Positions 1 to 12,136 of a stretch of 64,000 bases of DNA are shown in pieces. Where the stretch lies: the NCBI GenBank assembly GCA_008692225.1, contig VICG01000009.1, forward strand, positions 1,488,001 to 1,552,000. The letters run 5' to 3'. The notes beneath the pieces are model-generated. The model had not been told where the DNA came from and did not search any database. It was given only the letters and a program-made list of their open reading frames with translations. The DNA comes from Monilinia fructicola (lineage: Eukaryota; Ascomycota; Leotiomycetes; Helotiales; Sclerotiniaceae). How positions within the stretch are numbered: position 1 is the first letter of the stretch; every line of letters starts with the position of its first letter. Both the position numbers and the translations under genes were made by a program.

Positions 1-157
1 CCGAGAAGTACTTCTGGATAACGACCTTGTGACTTCCAACCTGTATCTTTGTTCCTGGTGCAAAAGTTCCAGCTGGTGCCGCAGGATCAGTTATTGGTAC
101 AGGTCCCCCATACGCCGCAGGTCGAGGGGCCGTCGCTGGCATATTGTAAGATGCCAT
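1..157 (-). CDS. Ark1/Prk1/Akl1-type (NAK family) Ser/Thr kinase, N-terminal fragment
   Basis: The gene reads leftward from ATG at 157-155 and runs off the window edge, so only about 52 codons are present. The fragment is an Ala/Pro/Gly-rich leader followed by GTKIQVGSHKVVIQKY. This is the stretch that precedes the glycine loop in the actin-regulating kinases of the Ark1/Prk1/Akl1 (AAK1/GAK, Numb-associated) family. In yeast these kinases sit on cortical actin patches and phosphorylate endocytic coat proteins. The glycine loop, catalytic Lys and the rest of the kinase lie outside the window, so the family call rests on the lead-in motif alone. No frameshift is seen in the part present. The start is chosen because it is the first ATG in frame with the motif and no other in-frame start is needed. 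Confidence 0.68.
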   Translation of the reverse strand, partial: MASYNMPATAPRPAAYGGPVPITDPAAPAGTFAPGTKIQVGSHKVVIQKYFS

Positions 158-603
158 GGTTGAGGTGGCAGATGTTGAGCAAGACGAGGGTATTTCAGAG
201 CTAGAATTAGAAGTTGTCACCGCATTGAGTGGAAAGTAATGATTTGTCAATGACGCAAATGATTAAATAATACAATTCAAGCCTTACAAGATGATTCAAA
301 AAGTGTGAAGAAGCTCGATGAGTAGATACAACGGTCAACGTCCAACGTCTATTCAAGCAAGCTACTTTGACTTTGACCGCATAGAGTTTCGAGAGTGATA
401 AACGGGGCATATCCAAGCTGGCATTGATGGCATGGTTTAGCGTTGATTATGAACCGACCGCCTTTTATTCTGCCATCACTCACCGATCAACCAATAGAAA
501 GGAGAAGTGAACGTGTCTCACATTAGATCACTTGCTTGTGTCCAATCTTGCAGATATCATACACATCCATACCGACACATTCAATACAATACCTCCAGCT
601 ATA

Positions 604-636
<33 letters not shown>

Positions 637-2179
637 CTAGGCATGTAAGGAAAAGGAGCAGGGCTGGGAAAGATGGAATCCAAAAGTAGGGGGTCATCAT
701 CATTTCAAGTGATTGGTTGATGATTCTGGTTACCTACCTATAATGCGTAACGTGATGATTGTTGGGGGAGGCGGGAGGCATGTCATGTCATCTCATCTCA
801 TCTTTTTGCATATGAAGATATGAACTTTTTTTTCCTTGGTGCTTTGACTTTGACATATTCCCCAGTTTCGTGGAAGAGGAATAATAATAAGAGGCATGTC
901 ATGATGCGCTTATTGTCTAACCCTAACCTATTTCAGTACGGTACAGCACAGCACAGTACGGTATCACGAAAAGAAGTTTATATCCTCATTGGTCGCCCTG
1001 AGGGGTACAGCAACACCATCGCATCAACAACTGACTCGTCATTATATTTTGGGGCAATCGTTGTTCTATGTAACTTGGCCAGCCTTATCGAGAAAGCCTC
1101 CTTCCCTTCATCCTACCTATTGGAAATGAAGTGTTGTTACAGATTTGATCAAAATAAGGCATTCTTACTCGACTCAACTCAACTCAACCCAACCCAACCA
1201 TGGTAAGTGCGATGTTGTAGTGCGATGTTGTAGTACAATGTTTCGAATGGATAGGGTATCAATTGTGCCTTGCATCCGTAGGTACTAGGTATACGATCAA
1301 ATACCTAGGTAAGCACTGGACTCCAGAAAGATGGATGTTATTATCTACACAGTACTGTAGCTAGCTGTCTGTATATCACGCGGACGAATGATGAGTAATA
1401 AGTCAATGATGGGGATTTTCATTGAGACCGGAAGTCCGATTCTATTTCTGGTACCGGTCGGTAATTGATTGCATCCCCATATTCTCATATTCTTGTTCTG
1501 TTGATATATGATTTTCTATCCATGTACTCTGCATGATGATTGATGGCAATGATCATGATACTGTAATCCTGACATTCATACCGAAATCTATCGGATGTGT
1601 ACAACCACCACTATATTTGCAAGTCATCACTTATTAGATATCCTCAACAGCGTGTTGTCTCTTTCAATAACAAGGCTTGCATAGTTAGTTAGTAGCTGTT
1701 GGTATAAAAGATGGTTGACTGTCTAAATAGTAGGTAGGCTGAGTTTACCAAGGGAGGTAAAATCCCAATGTGATCTGTCCTTTTCATTGGATAATATAAT
1801 TGATATTTGGGAGTAAATAATGATTGAGCACACCTGGGCAATGGAATGTTTGCTCTATGTCGTTTTAGGCATTTCGAGGCTACCCGTGGACGTGCTTTGA
1901 ATGAGGATTGGATTTATAAGATTTAAACGAATTGGATACATCAATCTATGAACATGTATGAATACACTACCTAGTAGCTATACTAGGATATCTCTATACT
2001 AAGTATGTACTCCGTATGAATTATATGTATGGAAATTAATTTCCGATGGAAGGAAAATAGAAGTGCTAAAGATGGGTTTGATAAGAGGCAAGTAATGTAA
2101 TCTAGGAGGTTCACGGTTAAGTAGGTACCTAGGTAGATACTTAGATGGGAAGCGAACTAACTCAAGATGATGATAAATA

Positions 2180-2282
2180 GATAGGTAGGTAGGCAGATTG
2201 GTAGGTAAGTAGTAGGTAGGTAAGTAGTAGGTAGGTAAGTAGTAGGCAGGTAAGTACTAGGTAATTAGTAGGTACTCTACGA
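2180..2282. repeat. GGTA/GTAGGTAA tandem repeat
   Basis: Degenerate tandem repetition of units such as GTAGGTAA and AGTAGGTA over roughly 100 bp, with scattered substitutions. It overlaps no gene. Confidence 0.75.
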
Positions 2283-3059
2283 TTAAAGGTATATATAAAT
2301 ATATAAATATCTATATTAATTATATACTGTACATTTATTATATTATCATTCGTTTAGATTATGATTGGAAGCTACCTAGGTATTCATAATTTGCTATCAC
2401 TACCTGCCTACCTACCCAGTATGTAGTATGTACCTACAGTAGAATCCATGGATATTGTTATCATTGGTATCGATGTTATTAGCTAGTAGTAGTCTTTGAT
2501 TATTCATTCATTCATTCATTCATTCATCACTTCCTTCCTTTCCTCTTCCCTTCCCTTCCCTTCTCTCCTCTGCCCTTCCTTCCCCTTCCTTGCCCTTTCC
2601 TCTTTCCTCTTTTCTCTTCGTTCGCCCCCAGCCCATCCAATATTCATTCATCTATCGTATATTCATTCATATTTCGTGATCTCCATTTTAGTGAAAGGCT
2701 TGAAGCAACTTCAACAGGGATGATGTTCAGCGCTAAGGATTAAGCGAATTGAGAAAATTATTTGAATTTTCTGAATACTTAAGGACCATAAAGGACGGCG
2801 ACTCCCCGACCGACCATGCTGCTACCATAAGGAAACCACGAAATCCACATCAGGGAGAATTCCACCAATCAACGAGACCAACGAATTATTACCCAACCAT
2901 TGACCGGCATACAAGCACATAACAGACATCCATCCATCCATACATATTACATATACTCCGTATACATACATACGTACATACGTACATACGTACATACATA
3001 ACCTTGGAACCATCTAACCTTGGAAAGCATATAACCTTGGAACCATACTTGTACAATCA

Positions 3060-3255
3060 ATCACATAACCAGACAGCCATTCAACCACCATACCGCAGCC
3101 AGACCACCATACGGCCATACCATTATACCGCCATACAGCCATACAGCCATACCACCATACAGCCATACAGCCATACAGCCATACAGCTATACAACCACAC
3201 AACCACACAACCACACAATCATACAATCACACAATCAACCATACAACCATACAAC
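3060..3255. repeat. CATACAGC / ACAACCAC-type minisatellite
   Basis: About 200 bp of degenerate 8-10 bp units, first CCATACAG-like and then ACAACCAC-like. Both strands are open only because the repeat lacks stop codons, giving Tyr/Thr/Gln/His-rich or Val/Cys/Trp-rich translations. Confidence 0.8.
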
Positions 3256-4070
3256 CACCAAAACTAAAGAAAAATAGAAATAAAAAGGGCATCAAGGGAA
3301 ATACATCCTGAGATACCATACCTACTTTTTATTTGATTTTTCAACAATCGCCCATCCTATTCCATTCCATTCAATCCAATTCAGTTAATTCAATTCAATT
3401 TAATTCCACAGTTCACGTAGGTAAGTAAAGTATAAATGAATTCCAAGCCAACCTCTGACCTTCAACCATCTCGTTTCCCTTCACCCAACTTCCTCCCCCT
3501 TCCCCCCTCCCCCCAAGGAGAATACGGTAATACTTACCAACCAACTTCACCTGAATCCCGCCTCGCGTTCAAGGCTGATCATAGATCTAACATAACAGTC
3601 ACAATCAAAATCAAACAATAAACTTTTCTTTTACCGTTTTTACTATTTAATTATTGCTTCACGCGTTTAATAGATTCTATTCACCATTACAACTACCAAA
3701 ATACTACCAAGCTATCACGAAACTACTACCAACTACCAACTACCGACTACCAACTACCAACGACCAGACTATCAGACTACTACCAGACTACTACCAGACT
3801 ACCAGACTCCCAGACTCCCAGACTCCCATACCTTCTCCCTCCCTCCCTACCAACCTACCTACCTTACCTACTTATAGGAGGGCGCGGGTTACACGTACTC
3901 TTTTTTTACCTTTTTTTTTTTCGCGACGACGACCAAAGCGATAACGAGGTTGGATGAATTAACGAATTTACGAAATACATTCATTCCTATTCTTTATAAC
4001 TCTTGGCATATATGGCGTTTTACCTTTAAATCCCTTTTCATACAGATAATGAACCACACGCGTATCGAAT

Positions 4071-7000
4071 ATGGCTTCAAGGTAATGTTTCATCTCCACT
4101 CAAACACTATTATTATTATTTTATTATTATTATTATTTTTATTATTATCTTATGATTCTATTATTTTGTATCACTTGTCATCAATGCGGCCGCATTGCAT
4201 TTCTTGATGGTGCATTCGGGCAATTTAATTTCAATTGCGGATTTGCTGACATGATCATACTTTGAAAATAGATTGGATCGACTTGTCACGTGAGTATATG
4301 CTTCCCCATCTTCTTACTTTTTTACTCACTCCATCTCCATTTCTGTGCTGGAGACACATTGTAATAAAAAGTCTTTTCTTTTTCGCCGTGGGGGACTTTT
4401 CGGGACAACGGCAAATCCTCAAGGATCCATATACAATCACCATATACAATCACCATATACAATCATCATATACAATCACCATATACAATCATCACCAATG
4501 ATCTTCATTCGAGAATATTTATCCCAAGGACTCTATCATTTACATCTACCTTCCTTGATACTAACATCTTAATCTAGGCTACTGGAAACAGGAAGCACAC
4601 CATTAATTAGAAATACTGCAGCACAACAATTGGCTGATGTACAGAAAGCACATCCCGAAGAACTCTTCAACTTACTAACAAGAGTGGTACCATATTTACG
4701 TCATAAAACCTGGGATACACGAACCGCTGCCTCGAAAGCATTAGCTGGGATTGTTGACAATGCGGAAAAGTATGACCCAAATGGTGTCGACGGGTCAACA
4801 AGAGATGTGGCGAAGAAAGAGGAATCCGGAATCAAGAAGGAAGAAGTTGTAGAGCCGATACCGCTTGCTGAAGGTCAACTTAGTCTCGATACGCTCGATA
4901 TTGTATCGATCCTTAAATATGGAAAGGAGCTGGTTCGTGGTGGGGATAGAGGTCATGATTGGGCGCTCGCTTCTTTGGACCCCGCTCAACGTCTCGCTCA
5001 TCAAAAGAAGACACTTGCTGGGCGACTTGGTCTTCTTGGTTCATATTCTGAAGAGGAACTTGAATACGAACCTCCATCTGGCAACCACCAAAATGGATCC
5101 GCGACTCCAGTGGCACGTGAGGAATCAAACGGCTTCTCGCGACAAGAGACTAACAAAGGCACATCTACGCCCTTGGAAGAAAGTGGACTCAGCGCGAGGC
5201 AGCTGAACCAACTAAAGCGTAAGCGTAAACGAGAAGCTATGTCTGCGGGCAATAAGAGCAGGCTAGTAGATCTTTCGGTACGACGTACAAATACCGCCGA
5301 CGCAGATACATCCATGCCAGATGTCGGCGGTGAGGATCCAAAAAATCCTATGGCTGATTATTTCTCCATGGAAAGATCTACTGAAGTAGATGAGGATTCC
5401 AAGGTTGTGTCTGAATTCAAGGGTCCAGTGATGCCAATCAAATCTGAACTCGAAACAGAGGGAGAACAGGAAGGACTAGAGTGGCCTTATGAGCGTTTGT
5501 GTGAATTTCTTGTGGTCGATTTGTTCGATCCTCAGTGGGAAACTCGACATGGTGCTGCGATGGGTCTAAGGGATATCATTCGTGTTCATGGAGCTGGTGC
5601 TGGACGAAAACAAGGAAAGTCTCGTGCCGAGAACAATATGCTTAACCAGCGATGGCTCGATGACCTTGCGTGCCGATTGTGTTGCGTTTTCATACTGGAT
5701 CGTTTTGGAGACTACGTGTCGGATACTGTTGTCGCACCCATTCGAGAAACAGTTGGCCAAACTCTAGGAGCTTTGCTCATTCACCTTCCACCCGCTGTCG
5801 TTTATTCTGTTCACCACATTTTGTATCGCCTTGTGATGCAAACAGATATTGAGCTTGATAAGCCAGGCTGGGCAATTTGTCATGGTGGCATGATTGGTCT
5901 CCGTTACTTGGTCGCAGTCCGAAATGATCTGCTTCTGAATGATAGCGATTTGATCGATGGTGTTATTCGTGCTGTGATGAAAGGTCTAGCCGACTGGGAT
6001 GATGATGTTCGTTCTGTTAGCGCAGCAACTCTCATTCCAATTGCTAAAGAATTTGTCAACTTACGTCCTGGAGCACTCGATGGCCTCATTAACATTGTTT
6101 GGGAGTGCCTCTCGAATCTTTGGCGATGACTTGAGTGCTAGTACCGGACAGATCATGGATTTGTTGGCAAAACTTTGTAGTTTCCCTGAAGTATTGGAAG
6201 CCATGAAAAAGAACGCTTCTCGAGATTCTGAACAATCCTTTGGGCTTTTAGTACCGAGATTGTACCCATTCCTTCGACACACCATCACATCAGTTCGCTC
6301 CGCTGTTCTTCGAGCTCTCTTGACATTTGTCGGTATTGAGGGTGAGGGGACCAGAGATTGGATGGATGGGAAGATTCTTCGGCTGATTTACCAAAATATC
6401 TTGGTGGAGAGAAATCAAGATACCTTGAATCTATCACTTCAAGTATGGAAGGCTCTAGTAACTTTCCTTGCAAACAATCCGGACCATCTTTCTGCAGAGT
6501 TTTCGGCGCATATTAATCCTCTCATGCAACTCACATTACATCCTATTGGTGTATCTAGACATCCATTGCCAATGAACGCCACCCTCTTCCAACGACCATC
6601 CGGTAATTCATACTCCCAGCTAAGTGGTTCTTCAAGTCATGTTCGGCCAAATACCCCATCCGGTCCCGAGCCTCCAACGAAGAAGCGCCGCAAGTCTACA
6701 AAGGTTGTCGAGCCTACGCCCTTATCATCATCACATGACGTTGACGGCCCCATGATGCAAGGCGATGTTGATCTGGTGGGTATGGATATTCTGATTAGAT
6801 CCCGTGCCTCGGCCGCAAAAGCCATGGGTCTTATCATGTCTCTCGTACCAGCACCTGCCCTTGAAGCATACGATGCCTGCATCATCCCAGGATTATGTTC
6901 AGCTTTCTCTTCTACACAACTAACAGCGGCAATCATCATCGACGAGTACGCTAAAAATTGTATTTCAAAGACTCATGCTCTACGTTTTCGAAGGACCTCT

Positions 7001-10000
7001 TACCAAGATACTCGAAGCAGAACGACCCCTTACTTACCGAGATTTGGTCAGCTACACACATTTGGTCCGAACTCAATGTTCACAGCTTCTCAATACTTTC
7101 CGAGATGTTGGCAAGATTTCACAGGGACGTTTGCCAGTACTTGCAGTTGTGGTAGCCGGGGAAGCCGAAGCCGGCCCAGATGCTTTCTCCATTGTTACGG
7201 CCGACAAATGTGTTTCTGATGATTTTGACCGCCTAAAGAAGGCTCTTTCTCCTGGCCAGCGTATGATTGCAACCCAAGCTCTCAGTGAGGCACGTGAAAA
7301 TGCCACTGAGGTCATCAACAATGCCAAGAGCATCAAAGAGCAAAGAGATACCCGTATCAAGGCCGCGGCTGCGAGTGCTTTGGTTGCTATGAAGGTTTCG
7401 CCCAAGAAACCATCTCATATCATCAAAGCTATGATGGATAGTGTCAAAAAGGAAGAAACTCTAGAATTGCAACAACGATCTGCTTTCTCTATAGCTCGGC
7501 TCATCGAACTCTTCGCAGAGGGTGGCCGTACCGGACCAGCACAGAAGGTGGTATCCAACCTGGTTAAATTTATGTGTATGGAAACGTCAGAGACACCTGA
7601 ATTCGCACCAAATGCCCCCCTCACAACTGTCATCTTATCTCTTCGAAAAGAAGAAGATCGTAAAGATCATCCAGATGCAGCAAAATTTGCTCGGGAAGCC
7701 AAGGAAGCAAGAATAACCCGAAGAGGTGCCAAAGAAGCTTTAGAACAACTTTCTGGAATATTCGGGCCTGATTTGCTCAACAAGGTTCCGACACTTAAGG
7801 CTCTAATGCAGCAACCGTTGCGACATGCGTTCAGCGGTGCCCTCCCACGTGACTGTACAGATCCCGCACAATCTTCTGGACAAGAAGCTATTGATGGTAT
7901 GTCTGTAATTCGAGCCTTGACACCTACTTTGGATAAATCGTTATATCCTTTCATCATGGAATTACTTCCTCTTGTCGTCACAGCTCTTCACTCGGAACTT
8001 TCAGTCTTCCGTTACATGGCAGCAAAATGTCTTGCAACGGTTTGCAGTGTTATCACTGTAGAAGCCATGACTTTACTTGTGGAGAAGGTTCTACCATCCA
8101 TTAGCAATCCACTCGATCTCAATTTCCGTCAAGGTGTAATTGAATCGATTTACCATCTTATTGCTGTTATGGGTGATAGCATTCTACCATATGTAATTTT
8201 CCTCATTGTTCCTGTTCTAGGACGGATGAGTGATTCAGATACTGATGTACGAGTGCTTGCTACAACTTCTTTCGCCACTCTGGTCAAGCTAGTTCCTCTA
8301 GAAGCGGGCATTCCGGATCCTCCTGGACTGTCACAAGAATTGTTACAAGGCCGAGACCGTGAACGTACTTTTATTGGTCAGCTTCTCGATCCCCACAAGG
8401 TGGAAGAGTTCAAGATCCCAGTTGCTATCAAAGCGGAACTTCGTTCTTACCAACAGGAAGGTGTCAACTGGCTTAACTTTTTGAACAAGTATCATCTTCA
8501 TGGAATTCTCTGTGATGACATGGGTCTTGGAAAGACATTGCAGACATTATGTATTGTTGCTAGTGATCATCATCTTAGAGCCGAGGAATTCGCAAAGACG
8601 GGAGCACCTGATTCTAGACGAATGCCATCTCTCATCATCTGCCCACCTACTCTTTCTGGACATTGGCAACAAGAAATTAAGGCTTATGCTCCTTTCCTAA
8701 CCTGTACCGCATATGTCGGACCTCCGGCAGATCGAGCCCGTTTCAGGGAACAACTTGGTCAAACGGATATCGTCATTACATCATACGAAATTTGCCGTAA
8801 CGATATTGACGTTCTAGCACCCCTGAACTGGAATTATTGTGTCCTTGATGAAGGTCATTTGATCAAGAATCCTCGAGCAAAGACCACCATCGCTGTTAAA
8901 CGCCTACTTAGTAACCATCGACTCATCCTCTCTGGCACGCCAATTCAGAACAATGTCTTGGAACTTTGGTCTCTGTTCGACTTCCTCATGCCAGGTTTCC
9001 TTGGTGCTGAAAAGGTGTTCTTGGATCGATTTGCCAAACCTATTGCTGCAAGTCGGTTCAGTAAATCTTCTTCAAAAGAACAAGAAGCTGGTGCTCTTGC
9101 CATCGAGGCTCTTCATAAACAGGTTCTACCCTTCCTTCTTCGGCGCCTTAAAGAGGAGGTTTTGGATGACCTGCCACCTAAAATCTTGCAAAATTACTAC
9201 TGTGATCTTAGTGACTTACAGAAGAAGCTGTTTGAAGACTTTACCAAGAAAGAAGGCAAAACTCTTGCAGAAAAAGCTTCGTCTGGCGACAAAGAAGCAA
9301 AACAACATATTTTCCAGGCTCTACAATACATGCGCAAACTTTGCAATTCTCCTGCACTCGTCATGAAAGAAGGTCATAAGCAATATGAGGATACTCAACG
9401 TCTTCTTGCCAAACAAGGAACTAGTCTTCGGGATCCAGTCCACGCACCGAAACTAACAGCCTTGCGAGATTTACTGGTTGATTGTGGCATCGGTACAGAA
9501 CCTTCTTCTGAAAATGAGATTACGACCGAAACATCCTTTGTTTCCCCCCATCGCGCTTTAGTGTTCTGTCAGATGAAGGAGATGTTAGATATGGTTCAAA
9601 ACGATGTTCTCAAAAAGATGTTGCCATCAGTACAATTCTTACGTATGGATGGATCGGTCGATGCCAATAAACGCCAAGATATTGTCAATAAATTCAATTC
9701 AGATCCTTCATACGATGTCTTACTTCTTACAACTAGTGTTGGAGGCCTGGGACTTAATTTGACGGGTGCCGATACCGTCATCTTTGTTGAACATGACTGG
9801 AATCCTCAGAAAGATTTACAAGCTATGGATCGAGCTCATCGAATTGGTCAAAAGAAGGTCGTTAACGTTTATCGATTGATTACTAGGGGGACTTTGGAAG
9901 AAAAGATTTTAAGGTTGGTCAAATCATGTTTCTTCCTTGTTTCATTTGCAAATACTGACACGATAACGCAGTCTCCAAAGATTTAAGATTGATGTAGCAT

Positions 10001-10271
10001 CCACAGTAGTCAATCAACAAAACGCAGGACTGGGTACAATGGAAACGGATCAAATCCTTGACCTCTTTAATCTAGGCGATACATCAGAAGTTCCATTAGC
10101 AGCAGATAGTAGTGTCCAAGCCGAAAGAGAAGAAGATATGGTGGATGCAACTGGAGAGAAGTGAGAGAGAAAGGAAAGAAAGGATGGTTGGATGATCTGG
10201 GTGAATTATGGGATGGAAAGGAGTATGAGGAGAGCTTTGATCTTGAGGGTTTCTTAAAAACTATGAAATAG
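4071..10271 (+). CDS. MOT1: MOT1/BTAF1-like Snf2-family ATPase (TBP-associated), with three apparent frameshifts
   Basis: This ATPase uses ATP to strip TATA-binding protein from DNA in the nucleus. Exons are 4071-4081, 4272-4289, 4578-9913 and 9972-10271. The two tiny exons supply the conserved start MASRLDRLVTLLETGST. The N-terminal ~1280 residues are HEAT-repeat-like, with an NLS-like PTKKRRKS near nt 6675. The Snf2 ATPase follows, with Walker A DDMGLGKT (nt ~8515), DEGH (~8847), SGTPIQNN (~8935) and C-terminal helicase DWNPQKDLQAMDRAHRIGQ (~9796). The frame breaks three times: an extra T at 6119-6121, an extra base between about 6960 and 6985, and an extra GA near 10153-10161. After the last break the conserved tail LGELWDGKEYEESFDLEGFL continues to TAG at 10271; uncorrected, the last exon stops at 10164. 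Removing four bases gives 1886 residues, close to the yeast length. MOT1 is essential in yeast, so I read the breaks as sequence error. Confidence 0.93.
4430..4499 (+). repeat. Five 13-bp tandem repeats in MOT1 intron 2
   Basis: The unit CATATACAATCAC (with CAC/CAT variation at the end) is repeated about five times in tandem inside the 288-bp second intron of MOT1, well before the acceptor at 4577. Confidence 0.85.
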
Positions 10272-11032
10272 TTGGGAAATGATTAGCCGGTAGCGATGGA
10301 TGGGTATGGTGGAGAGAATGGATAATCTATAGATCACCTGGTTCGGAACATGTTTTACGCGTAATTAGTACGTGAGATGGGGCGTTTTTTTTCTTTTCTC
10401 GTATGTTTTTCCCCCCCCCAAAAGGAGAGAGGGTAGGGAGGACGGAAGGAAGGACGGAAAGGGGAAAGGGAAAGGAAGGCATGGAGGGATTAAAATACAT
10501 AGGTCGGTTGCAAATGAATGGATGTACGTTTGTATGTTTGTATGTTTGTATGTTTGCTAGCTAGTTAGCATTAAATGGCGCGCACGCACAACTCGTTGTT
10601 TTCCGTCTGGTTTTCGTCGTCGTCGGCTTGGCTCTCCTGCTCGTCAGGCCACTTTTTGAGAATTTCTCCCGCTCTGTATGGCATCTACTTTGTCTTTTAA
10701 CGGTGGGTGGGGGAGGGGCTGTTTTTTGCATGATTCGAGCGAGTGCTGGGGAGGGGGGGAGGGGGGAGGGGGAAGGAAGGTCAAAGAGGGCGTTGGGGGC
10801 GGGAAGGTCAAGAGGGCGTTGGGGGGCGGGAGAGTGGCTATAGGAAAGGAGGAGAGGGATAAGCGTCGCAGAAGGATATGGTTGGAGAATTTCTCTTTGG
10901 TTATGTTACTGTATACCTCCCTCCCTCCCTCCCTCCCTATATCTATCTCCTCAAGTCTTTATTTGTGTCACGATCACATACTAGAGCGAATCAATAGAGG
11001 TCAGTTAACTAGAATAAGAAAGCTAAGGAGGG

Positions 11033-11063
11033 AAGAGATCTCTAGGGAACCTAGAGATCTCTT
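11033..11063. repeat. Perfect 14-bp inverted repeat with 3-nt loop
   Basis: Left arm AAGAGATCTCTAGG, loop GAA, right arm CCTAGAGATCTCTT. Pairing is perfect over 14 bp. Confidence 0.95.
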
Positions 11064-11084
11064 ATATGTACAGTATCGCTTAGC

Positions 11085-11126
11085 GTGATGAGATATCACG
11101 TGCCTAAGGCACGTGATATTCGTCAC
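11085..11126. repeat. Perfect 12-bp inverted repeat (extended to about 19 bp) with TAA loop
   Basis: Left arm ATATCACGTGCC, loop TAA, right arm GGCACGTGATAT (11093-11119). Pairing extends outward through GTGATGA and TCGTCAC with one G-T wobble and one bulged G. Each arm contains a CACGTG hexamer. It begins 22 bp after the preceding hairpin ends. Confidence 0.93.
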
Positions 11127-11177
11127 AATTTGTACGTGTATATCCATTTGTATATATAAATCATATGCTAAGACTTG

Positions 11178-11312
11178 TGTTATTTTTTCTTTTTCTTTTT
11201 ATTCTTTTTATTTCTTTTTCTTCTTTTCTTCTTTTTCTTTTTTTCTTCTTTTTCTTCTTTTTCTTCTTTTTCTTCTTTTTTCTTTCTTTTTCTTCTTTTT
11301 CTTCTTTTTCTC
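11178..11312 (+). repeat. Polypyrimidine TTTTTC microsatellite
   Basis: About 135 bp made almost only of T and C in TTTTTC/TTCTTTTT units. The Phe/Ser-rich open frame across it is a repeat translation. Confidence 0.9.
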
Positions 11313-12035
11313 TGCCGGGGTAAGATTGGGTTGCGCGTGGTTTAGAGAGGTCCCCGCGGGTACCTCGGTATCTTTAGAATGGGATGTATTTATATTTATA
11401 TTTATATTTATATTTAAGATATTAATTAATAGAATAAATAAATAAAGGGATATATTATTCGAGTTATAATGTTTAAATATAAATAAAAAGTATTTATATA
11501 TATATATATAAATAGATGTATAGTTATAATAAAAAGTAATAGTTTTATTATTATAATATAATAAATTAGACGATATCTTATTATTATAATTATATATATC
11601 TTTAAATCTTTTATTAAGCTTCTTAATAAACTATTTATAAGAAGGTGCCATGGGGGGGTGGAAGCCTGAGGCATTCATAGAGCTAAGGGCTATATATATA
11701 TATAGCTCCTCTCTTATAGTTAGCTCTTCTTTTCTCTTTATAGTTTACAACCTTAATAAAGCTATTCGATGCCCTATAGTCTCTCGTTCTACTTCGTAAT
11801 ACTATTATAATCTTATATACTCGAGTAATAATTAAAAAAGATATAAAGGAATTATCGTATTATTAAAACTTAAAGATCTTATTAAAGATTTATAATTATA
11901 TTTTCAAACGTAAGAAATAGAGAGAGATAAATATACTAGGTAATTACTTGATTATATATATATCTTCATTTAATCAAGGGGTCTAAGAATCTATAATGTA
12001 TAATAAGTAGGCATATTCAAAACGCAAAAAAGAAA

Positions 12036-12136
12036 CTCCCTCGCGTGGGGTCGAACCACGAACCTCTCGATGCCGATATTTCACCGTATGCCGATTAATA
12101 ACAGTCGAACGCGCTAGCCAATTGCGCCACGAGGGA
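12036..12136 (-). tRNA. tRNA-Asn(GTT) with intron
   Basis: On the minus strand the acceptor stem TCCCTCG (12136-12130) pairs with CGAGGGA (12043-12037), followed by discriminator G at 12036. The D arm contains GGCGCAATTGGCTAGCGC. The anticodon stem TTCGA pairs with TCGAG around loop CTGTTA, giving anticodon GTT. The T arm contains the universal GGTTCGAACC. Between anticodon-loop positions 37 and 38 lies an insert of about 27 nt (starting TTAATCGG, ending ATATCGGC), at the canonical position of nuclear tRNA introns. It lies just right of an AT-rich relic block. Confidence 0.93.

Larger units (their letters stand above)
158..4070. other. Intergenic region, simple repeats and no supported gene
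   Basis: This 3.9-kb gap lies between two divergent genes (kinase leftward, MOT1 rightward). It holds a TA run at about 605-635, GGTA-type repeats at about 2180-2280, an ATTC run at about 2500-2525, pyrimidine-rich DNA at 2530-2625, and CATACAGC/ACAACCAC-type repeats at 3060-3255. An ACTACC-type repeat follows at 3715-3850, with a TTA run at about 4108-4150. Open frames here are translations of these repeats and have no domain-like composition. Three copies of TACCTAGGTA (1302, 2126, 2373) and two of TACTCCGTA (2008, 2954) lie in it. Confidence 0.7.
10272..12035. other. Gene-free region: GA-rich, polypyrimidine and AT-rich blocks
   Basis: Downstream of MOT1 come a purine-rich G/A block (10400-10480, 10740-10860), a CTCC run (about 10919-10938), two adjacent hairpins (11033-11126), a TTTTTC-type polypyrimidine tract (about 11178-11312), and a TTTATA run (about 11390-11415). 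About 600 bp of very AT-rich DNA (11390-12005) with stops in every frame follow. I see no gene. The abrupt drop in GC and loss of coding capacity resemble an old repeat-induced point-mutated (RIP) transposon remnant, but no transposase or reverse-transcriptase motif survives to confirm it. Confidence 0.6.

Noticed and set aside
820..1206. 128-codon plus-strand frame upstream of MOT1
   Set aside because: No motif, no neighbouring exon structure, and composition of repeats (AACTC, AACCC) at its end.
3004..3267. Tyr/Thr/Gln/His-rich frame at about 3.0-3.3 kb
   Set aside because: Translation of an octamer microsatellite; open on both strands.
4430..4499. Possible CRISPR-like spaced repeats
   Set aside because: Units are directly adjacent with no unique spacers, in a eukaryotic intron; simple tandem repeat.
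4630..6129. MOT1 starting at 4630 as a separate 499-residue protein
   Set aside because: That frame begins with TTG and lacks the conserved N-terminus; upstream microexons with proper splice sites supply it, and the protein continues past 6129 after a one-base shift.
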